Shown in pieces: positions 55,584 to 64,000 of a stretch of DNA of 64,000 nt. Origin of the DNA: Crossaster papposus (lineage: Eukaryota > Echinodermata > Asteroidea > Velatida > Solasteridae); the NCBI GenBank assembly GCA_037893245.1, contig JBAIAA010000433.1, positions 868,001 through 932,000 of the forward strand, written 5' to 3'. The notes beneath the pieces are model-generated. The model did not search any database and was not told the origin of the DNA. It saw only the letters and a program-made list of their open reading frames with translations. Each line of letters starts with the position of its first letter. Position 1 is the first letter of the stretch. The position numbers and the translations under genes are program-made.

Positions 55584-55897
55584 CACTGACCTCTACACCT
55601 GGACGGACCATTGTCCATATTCTGCTGTGCTAACACTTGAAGTCGGCGCGAACTGGAAGTGCAACATGGCGAACCCGAGACGTCACTGCTGTGAGCCAAT
55701 GAAATGTCCAGGTGTGGAGGTCAGCGGATTTATTCTGTACATTTTGTATTTATAAACATTACGTAATCCGTATCGTACCAACACCTGGACATTTCATTGG
55801 CTCACAGAGTCACGTCGTGGGTCCGCCATGTTGCACTTCTCCGCATGCCGACTTCAAAATGAAACAATGATGATCTGTCCATGTATAGAGGTCAGTG
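55584..55897. mobile_element. hAT-like foldback element, 314 bp, orientation A
   Basis: Ends CACTGACCTCTA and its complement, flanked by AGTGGAAC (55576-55583 and 55898-55905). Monomers without it show one AGTGGAAC. Long inverted arms (GAGCCAATGAAATGTCCAGG region) make it a near-palindrome. An 8-bp duplication with a CAnTG-type end fits hAT. Carried along at 59510-59823 and 63436-63749. Confidence 0.9.
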
Positions 55898-56717
55898 AGT
55901 GGAACCTATATGAATCAAAGATGGCGGCGCACTAAACTGTAGCGCGCCATTTTACGCGCCATTTTAGAACAGCAAGTCCACCGCATTTAATTTTTTGAAG
56001 TGGTTACTGTTTTTTAGGTAAATTTTCATTGTTTTGAGTCCCATTTTTCTGACCAAAGGCCCCAGTAAGTGCTATTAAATGAATCAAAGATGGCGGCGCA
56101 CTAAACTGTAGCGCGCCATTTTACGCGCCATTTTAGAACAGCAAGTCCACCGCATTTAATTTGTTGAAGTGGTTACTGTATTTTAGGTAAATTTTCATTG
56201 TTTTGAGTCCCATTTTTTTCACCATAGGCCCCAGTAAGTGCTTTTAAAGGGTGCATGTGACTAAATCAGTGAAAATGACTGCGCGCGAGCTCATTAATAT
56301 TTTGTGATCCCTCCGGTAATTTTGAATAAGAGGTCCCTGGGGCCTATACATTGGACTGATTGTAGAAATAATTGTGGAAATCAAGAATTGGTGACCCGTG
56401 GCTTCCAACTCGGGGAATTTCGTTCACAGAAAAGGCCAATACCAGGGTCTATTTCGCATAGAGGCGGGGGGCTACATTGATACCTGGGCACAGAGCTGGG
56501 CCACCAGTTTAGGGGTGGTTTGTGTGGAGGGGAGTATAAAAAAAAAATCATTTGGTCAACCCCCATAAATTCGAAAAGAAAATTGTTCTAGGAGTCTTAA
56601 TCTTTGATTTCCAGTCAAAAAAATATGGCCACTCTACTCAAGAGCGTCACCAGGCGGCGCTCTTTCTTTCAATTTTTGTGTTAGTTACAATGAGCGCCGT
56701 ATTTAGTGTAGTGGAAC

Positions 56718-56990
56718 CACTGACCTCTATACATGGACAGATCTTCCATTGTTTCATTTTGAAGTCGGCATGCAGAGAAGTGCAACATGGCGGACCCACG
56801 AAGTCACTCTGTGAGCCAATGAAATGTCCAGGTGTAGAGTTCAGTTGGTTGGTAAATCCACTGACCTCTACAACTGGACATTTCATTGGCTCACAGCAGT
56901 GACGCCATGTTGCACTTCCAATTCGCGCCGACTTCAAGTGTTAGCACAGCAGAATATGGACAATGATCCGTCCAGGTGTTGAGGTCAGTG
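56718..56990. mobile_element. hAT-like foldback element, 273 bp, orientation B
   Basis: Same target (AGTGGAAC at 56710-56717 and 56991-56998) and same terminal sequence as the element at 55584, but in the opposite orientation and with a different central loop. Left end reads CTATACATGGACAGATC, which is the right end of the other copy inverted. Duplicated with the higher-order unit at 60644-60916. Confidence 0.9.
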
Positions 56991-59900
56991 AGTGGAACCT
57001 ATATGAATCAAAGATGGCGGCGCACTAAACTGTAGCGCGCCATTTTACGCGCCATTTTAGAACAGCAAGTCCACCGCATTTAATTTTTTGAAGTGGTTAC
57101 TGTTTTTTAGGTAAATTTTCATTGTTTTGAGTCCCATTTTTCTGACCAAAGACCCCAGTAAGTGCTATTAAATGAATCAAAGATGGCGGCGCACTAAACT
57201 GTAGCGCGCCATTTTACGCGCCATTTTAGAACAGCAAGTCCACCGCATTTAATTTGTTGAAGTGGTTACTGTATTTTAGGTAAATTTTCATTGTTTTGAG
57301 TCCCATTTTTTTCACCATAGGCCCCAGTAAGTGCTTTTAAAGGGTGCATGTGACTAAATCAGTGAAAATGACTGCGCGCGAGCTCATTAATATTTTGTGA
57401 TCCCTCCGGTAATTTTGAATAAGAGGTCCCTGGGGCCTATACATTGGACTGCTTGTAGAAATAATTGTGGAAATCAAGAATTGGTGACCCGTGGCTTCCA
57501 ACTCGGGGAATTTCGTTCACAGAAAAGGCCAATACCAGGGTCTATTTCGCATAGAGGCGGGGGGCTACATTGATACCTGGGCACAGAGCTGGGCCACTAG
57601 TTTAGGGGTGGTTTGTGTGGAGGGGAGTATAAAAAAAAAATCATTTGGTCAACCCCCATAAATTTGAAAAGAAAATTGTTCTAGGAGTCTTAATCTTTGA
57701 TTTCCAGTCAAAAAAATATGGCCACTCTACTCAAGAGCGTCACCAGGCGGCGCTCTTTCTTTCAATTTTTGTGTTAGTTACAATGAGCGCCGTATTTAGT
57801 GTAGTGGAACCTATATGAATCAAAGATGGCGGCGCACTAAACTGTAGCGCGCCATTTTACGCGCCATTTTAGAACAGCAAGTCCACCGCATTTAATTTGT
57901 TGAAGTGGTTACTGTTTTTTAGGTAAATTTTCATTGTTTTGAGTCCCATTTTTCTGACCAAAGACCCCAGTAAGTGCTATTAAATGAATCAAAGATGGCG
58001 GCGCACTAAACTGTAGCGCGCCATTTTACGCGCCATTTTAGAACAGCAAGTCCACCGCATTTAATTTGTTGAAGTGGTTACTGTATTTTAGGTAAATCTT
58101 CATTGTTTTGAGTCCCATTTTTTTCACCATAGGCCCCAGTAAGTGCTTTTAAAGGGTGCATGTGACTAAATCAGTGAAAATGACTGCGCGCGAGCTCATT
58201 AATATTTTGTGATCCCTTCGGTAATTTTGAATAAGAGGTCCCTGGGGCCTATACATTGGACTGATTGTAGAAATAATTGTGGAAATCAAGAATTGGTGAC
58301 CCGTGGCTTCCCACTCGGGGAATTTCGTTCACGGAAAAGACCAATACCAGGGTCTATTTCGCATAGAGGCGGGGGGCTACATTAATACCTGGGCCCAGAG
58401 CTGGGCCACCGGTGTGGTTTGTGTGGATGGGAGTATACAAAAAATTTCATTTGGTCAACCCCCATAAATTTGAAAAGAAAATTGTTCTAGGAGTCTTAAT
58501 CTTTGATTTCCAGTCAAAAATATATGGCCACTCTACTCAAGAGCGTCACCAGGCGGCGCTCTTTCTTTCAATTTGTGTGTTAGTTACAATGAGCGCCGTA
58601 TTTAGTGTAGTGGAACCTATATGAATCAAAGATGGCGGCGCACTAAACTGTAGCGCGCCATTTTACGCGCCATTTTAGAACAGCAAGTCCACCGCATTTA
58701 ATTTTTTGAAGTGGTTACTGTATTTTAGGTAAATTGTCATTGTTTTGAGTCCCATTTCTCTGACCAAAGGCCCCAGTAAGTGCTATTCAATGAATCAAAG
58801 ATGGCGGCGCACTAAACTGTAGCGCGCCATTTTACGCGCCATTTTAGAACAGCAAGTCCACCGCATTTAATTTGTTGAAGTGGTTACTGTATTTTAGGTA
58901 AATTTTCATTGTTTTGAGTCCCATTTTGTTCACCAAAGGCCCCGGTAAGTACTTTTAAAGGGTGCATGTGACTAAATCAGTGAAAATGACTGCGCGAGAG
59001 TCTCATTTTTTTCACCAAAGGCCCCAGTAAGTGCTTTTAAAGGGTGCATGTGACTATTTCAGTGAAAATGACTGCGCGCGAGCTCATTAATATTTTGTGA
59101 TCCCTCCGGTAATTTTGAATAAGAGGTCCCTGGGGCCTATACATTGGACTGATTGTAGAAATAATTGTGGAAATCAAGAATTGGTGACCCGTGGCTTCCA
59201 ACTCGGGGGATTTCGTTCACATAAAAGACCAATACCAGGGTCTATTTCTCATAGAGGCGGGGGGCTACATTGATACCTGGGCACAGAGCTGGGCAACCAG
59301 TTTAGGGGTGGTTTGTGTGGAGGGGAGTATAAAAAAAATTCATTTGGTCAACCCCCATAAATTTGAAAAGAAAATTGTTCTAGGAGTCTTAATCTTTGAT
59401 TTCCAGTCAAAAAAATATGGCCACTCTACTCAAGAGCGTCACCAGGCGGCGCTCTTTCTTTCAATTTTTGTGTTAGTTACAATGAGCGCCGTATTTAGTG
59501 TAGTGGAACCACTGACCTCTACACCTGGACGGACCATTGTCCATATTCTGCTGTGCTAACACTTGAAGTCGGCGCGAACTGGAAGTGCAACATGGCGAAC
59601 CCGAGACGTCACTGCTGTGAGCCAATGAAATGTCCAGGTGTGGAGGTCAGCGGATTTATTCTGTACATTTTGTATTTATAAACATTACGTAATCCGTATC
59701 GTACCAACACCTGGACATTTCATTGGCTCACAGAGTCACGTCGTGGGTCCGCCATGTTGCACTTCTCCGCATGCCGACTTCAAAATGAAACAATGATGAT
59801 CTGTCCATGTATAGAGGTCAGTGAGTGGAACCTATATGAATCAAAGATGGCGGCGCACTAAACTGTAGCGCGCCATTTTACGCGCCATTTTAGAACAGCA

Positions 59901-62900
59901 AGTCCACCGCATTTAATTTTTTGAAGTGGTTACTGTTTTTTAGGTAAATTTTCATTGTTTTGAGTCCCATTTTTCTGACCAAAGGCCCCAGTAAGTGCTA
60001 TTAAATGAATCAAAGATGGCGGCGCACTAAACTGTAGCGCGCCATTTTACGCGCCATTTTAGAACAGCAAGTCCACCGCATTTAATTTGTTGAAGTGGTT
60101 ACTGTATTTTAGGTAAATTTTCATTGTTTTGAGTCCCATTTTTTTCACCATAGGCCCCAGTAAGTGCTTTTAAAGGGTGCATGTGACTAAATCAGTGAAA
60201 ATGACTGCGCGCGAGCTCATTAATATTTTGTGATCCCTCCGGTAATTTTGAATAAGAGGTCCCTGGGGCCTATACATTGGACTGATTGTAGAAATAATTG
60301 TGGAAATCAAGAATTGGTGACCCGTGGCTTCCAACTCGGGGAATTTCGTTCACAGAAAAGGCCAATACCAGGGTCTATTTCGCATAGAGGCGGGGGGCTA
60401 CATTGATACCTGGGCACAGAGCTGGGCCACCAGTTTAGGGGTGGTTTGTGTGGAGGGGAGTATAAAAAAAAAATCATTTGGTCAACCCCCATAAATTCGA
60501 AAAGAAAATTGTTCTAGGAGTCTTAATCTTTGATTTCCAGTCAAAAAAATATGGCCACTCTACTCAAGAGCGTCACCAGGCGGCGCTCTTTCTTTCAATT
60601 TTTGTGTTAGTTACAATGAGCGCCGTATTTAGTGTAGTGGAACCACTGACCTCTATACATGGACAGATCTTCCATTGTTTCATTTTGAAGTCGGCATGCA
60701 GAGAAGTGCAACATGGCGGACCCACGAAGTCACTCTGTGAGCCAATGAAATGTCCAGGTGTAGAGTTCAGTTGGTTGGTAAATCCACTGACCTCTACAAC
60801 TGGACATTTCATTGGCTCACAGCAGTGACGCCATGTTGCACTTCCAATTCGCGCCGACTTCAAGTGTTAGCACAGCAGAATATGGACAATGATCCGTCCA
60901 GGTGTTGAGGTCAGTGAGTGGAACCTATATGAATCAAAGATGGCGGCGCACTAAACTGTAGCGCGCCATTTTACGCGCCATTTTAGAACAGCAAGTCCAC
61001 CGCATTTAATTTTTTGAAGTGGTTACTGTTTTTTAGGTAAATTTTCATTGTTTTGAGTCCCATTTTTCTGACCAAAGACCCCAGTAAGTGCTATTAAATG
61101 AATCAAAGATGGCGGCGCACTAAACTGTAGCGCGCCATTTTACGCGCCATTTTAGAACAGCAAGTCCACCGCATTTAATTTGTTGAAGTGGTTACTGTAT
61201 TTTAGGTAAATTTTCATTGTTTTGAGTCCCATTTTTTTCACCATAGGCCCCAGTAAGTGCTTTTAAAGGGTGCATGTGACTAAATCAGTGAAAATGACTG
61301 CGCGCGAGCTCATTAATATTTTGTGATCCCTCCGGTAATTTTGAATAAGAGGTCCCTGGGGCCTATACATTGGACTGCTTGTAGAAATAATTGTGGAAAT
61401 CAAGAATTGGTGACCCGTGGCTTCCAACTCGGGGAATTTCGTTCACAGAAAAGGCCAATACCAGGGTCTATTTCGCATAGAGGCGGGGGGCTACATTGAT
61501 ACCTGGGCACAGAGCTGGGCCACTAGTTTAGGGGTGGTTTGTGTGGAGGGGAGTATAAAAAAAAAATCATTTGGTCAACCCCCATAAATTTGAAAAGAAA
61601 ATTGTTCTAGGAGTCTTAATCTTTGATTTCCAGTCAAAAAAATATGGCCACTCTACTCAAGAGCGTCACCAGGCGGCGCTCTTTCTTTCAATTTTTGTGT
61701 TAGTTACAATGAGCGCCGTATTTAGTGTAGTGGAACCTATATGAATCAAAGATGGCGGCGCACTAAACTGTAGCGCGCCATTTTACGCGCCATTTTAGAA
61801 CAGCAAGTCCACCGCATTTAATTTTTTGAAGTGGTTACTGTTTTTTAGGTAAATTTTCATTGTTTTGAGTCCCATTTTTCTGACCAAAGACCCCAGTAAG
61901 TGCTATTAAATGAATCAAAGATGGCGGCGCACTAAACTGTAGCGCGCCATTTTACGCGCCATTTTAGAACAGCAAGTCCACCGCATTTAATTTGTTGAAG
62001 TGGTTACTGTATTTTAGGTAAATCTTCATTGTTTTGAGTCCCATTTTTTTCACCATAGGCCCCAGTAAGTGCTTTTAAAGGGTGCATGTGACTAAATCAG
62101 TGAAAATGACTGCGCGCGAGCTCATTAATATTTTGTGATCCCTTCGGTAATTTTGAATAAGAGGTCCCTGGGGCCTATACATTGGACTGATTGTAGAAAT
62201 AATTGTGGAAATCAAGAATTGGTGACCCGTGGCTTCCCACTCGGGGAATTTCGTTCACGGAAAAGACCAATACCAGGGTCTATTTCGCATAGAGGCGGGG
62301 GGCTACATTAATACCTGGGCCCAGAGCTGGGCCACCGGTGTGGTTTGTGTGGATGGGAGTATACAAAAAATTTCATTTGGTCAACCCCCATAAATTTGAA
62401 AAGAAAATTGTTCTAGGAGTCTTAATCTTTGATTTCCAGTCAAAAATATATGGCCACTCTACTCAAGAGCGTCACCAGGCGGCGCTCTTTCTTTCAATTT
62501 GTGTGTTAGTTACAATGAGCGCCGTATTTAGTGTAGTGGAACCTATATGAATCAAAGATGGCGGCGCACTAAACTGTAGCGCGCCATTTTACGCGCCATT
62601 TTAGAACAGCAAGTCCACCGCATTTAATTTTTTGAAGTGGTTACTGTATTTTAGGTAAATTGTCATTGTTTTGAGTCCCATTTCTCTGACCAAAGGCCCC
62701 AGTAAGTGCTATTCAATGAATCAAAGATGGCGGCGCACTAAACTGTAGCGCGCCATTTTACGCGCCATTTTAGAACAGCAAGTCCACCGCATTTAATTTG
62801 TTGAAGTGGTTACTGTATTTTAGGTAAATTTTCATTGTTTTGAGTCCCATTTTGTTCACCAAAGGCCCCGGTAAGTACTTTTAAAGGGTGCATGTGACTA

Positions 62901-64000
62901 AATCAGTGAAAATGACTGCGCGAGAGTCTCATTTTTTTCACCAAAGGCCCCAGTAAGTGCTTTTAAAGGGTGCATGTGACTATTTCAGTGAAAATGACTG
63001 CGCGCGAGCTCATTAATATTTTGTGATCCCTCCGGTAATTTTGAATAAGAGGTCCCTGGGGCCTATACATTGGACTGATTGTAGAAATAATTGTGGAAAT
63101 CAAGAATTGGTGACCCGTGGCTTCCAACTCGGGGGATTTCGTTCACATAAAAGACCAATACCAGGGTCTATTTCTCATAGAGGCGGGGGGCTACATTGAT
63201 ACCTGGGCACAGAGCTGGGCAACCAGTTTAGGGGTGGTTTGTGTGGAGGGGAGTATAAAAAAAATTCATTTGGTCAACCCCCATAAATTTGAAAAGAAAA
63301 TTGTTCTAGGAGTCTTAATCTTTGATTTCCAGTCAAAAAAATATGGCCACTCTACTCAAGAGCGTCACCAGGCGGCGCTCTTTCTTTCAATTTTTGTGTT
63401 AGTTACAATGAGCGCCGTATTTAGTGTAGTGGAACCACTGACCTCTACACCTGGACGGACCATTGTCCATATTCTGCTGTGCTAACACTTGAAGTCGGCG
63501 CGAACTGGAAGTGCAACATGGCGAACCCGAGACGTCACTGCTGTGAGCCAATGAAATGTCCAGGTGTGGAGGTCAGCGGATTTATTCTGTACATTTTGTA
63601 TTTATAAACATTACGTAATCCGTATCGTACCAACACCTGGACATTTCATTGGCTCACAGAGTCACGTCGTGGGTCCGCCATGTTGCACTTCTCCGCATGC
63701 CGACTTCAAAATGAAACAATGATGATCTGTCCATGTATAGAGGTCAGTGAGTGGAACCTATATGAATCAAAGATGGCGGCGCACTAAACTGTAGCGCGCC
63801 ATTTTACGCGCCATTTTAGAACAGCAAGTCCACCGCATTTAATTTTTTGAAGTGGTTACTGTTTTTTAGGTAAATTTTCATTGTTTTGAGTCCCATTTTT
63901 CTGACCAAAGGCCCCAGTAAGTGCTATTAAATGAATCAAAGATGGCGGCGCACTAAACTGTAGCGCGCCATTTTACGCGCCATTTTAGAACAGCAAGTCC

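Larger units (their letters stand above)
52713..64000 (+). repeat. satellite array with 3,926-bp higher-order repeat
   Basis: Monomers of about 806-813 bp repeat in groups of four to give an exact 3,926-bp period: 54695-58620, 58621-62546, and a partial third copy to the window end. A leading monomer (52713-52945 plus 54457-54694) is split by a transposon. Spacings between monomers are 1216, 1091, 813 and 806 bp. The first exceeds the base length by a 314-bp insert, its 8-bp duplication and an 88-bp local duplication. The second exceeds it by a 273-bp insert and 8 bp. Copies of the higher-order unit differ by only rare substitutions. The array continues beyond the window. Confidence 0.95.

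Noticed and set aside
55265-55633. 122-codon frame repeated three times (also 59191 and 63117)
   Set aside because: It crosses the satellite core and runs into the hAT-like insert; it is broken in other monomers, so repeat-derived.

Overview
The window looks like accessory DNA from an invertebrate animal genome, most plausibly a marine deuterostome or lophotrochozoan; a lancelet would fit but is not proven. The signs are spliced genes with GT-AG introns, TACATG microsatellites, Gypsy-type LTR retrotransposons, LINE remnants, a tRNA-derived SINE, many families of short DNA transposons, and a large satellite array. There are no bacterial operons, rRNA genes or CRISPR arrays. Almost every gene seen here belongs to a mobile element.

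Layout. 1-2540: two apparently identical 650-bp direct repeats, 1,890 bp apart. 2541-2970: truncated LTR with an adjacent polypurine tract. 4893-9555 (minus): a multi-exon transposase whose first exon is the RAG1 N-terminal region (CxxC pairs, C3HC4 RING, adjacent zinc finger) and whose later exons carry a RAG1/CMC-like DDE core. This is the most interesting item. Its promoter and start codon lie in a three-copy tandem repeat (9522-10240). 10824-18078 (minus): Gypsy element 1 (integrase, RNase H, RT, protease, gag, primer-binding site, 972-bp LTR), with several frameshifts. 18079-28769 (minus): Gypsy element 2, better preserved, with an extra zinc-finger ORF downstream of pol and LTRs full of 55-bp repeats. 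One LTR holds a 788-bp TA-flanked element.

28770-32088: LINE pieces duplicated around a roughly 56-bp minisatellite, a TTAA-flanked piggyBac-like element, and a stray copy of the satellite core. 32089-35035: arrays of TGACTAA/TTAGTCA inside direct repeats, plus a Kolobok-like element. 36840-39640: an 85-90-bp minisatellite carrying a second Kolobok-like element and a SINE; then a LINE tail to about 40030. 41471-46400: long inverted repeats enclosing a two-exon gene (42157-43812), probably a large transposon. 47097-48446 (minus): an unrecognised GC-rich gene cut by an 804-bp transposon with a 9-bp target duplication.

52713-64000: a satellite array with a 3,926-bp higher-order repeat of four roughly 810-bp monomers, running off the window. 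It carries YY1-like ATGGCGGC motifs, hAT-like foldback insertions that occur in both orientations at the same target site, and a TA-flanked transposon remnant.

As a system, the region is a stack of nested insertions. Many are dated relative to each other by intact empty-site copies in the window. All calls come from reading the sequence; no database search was run.
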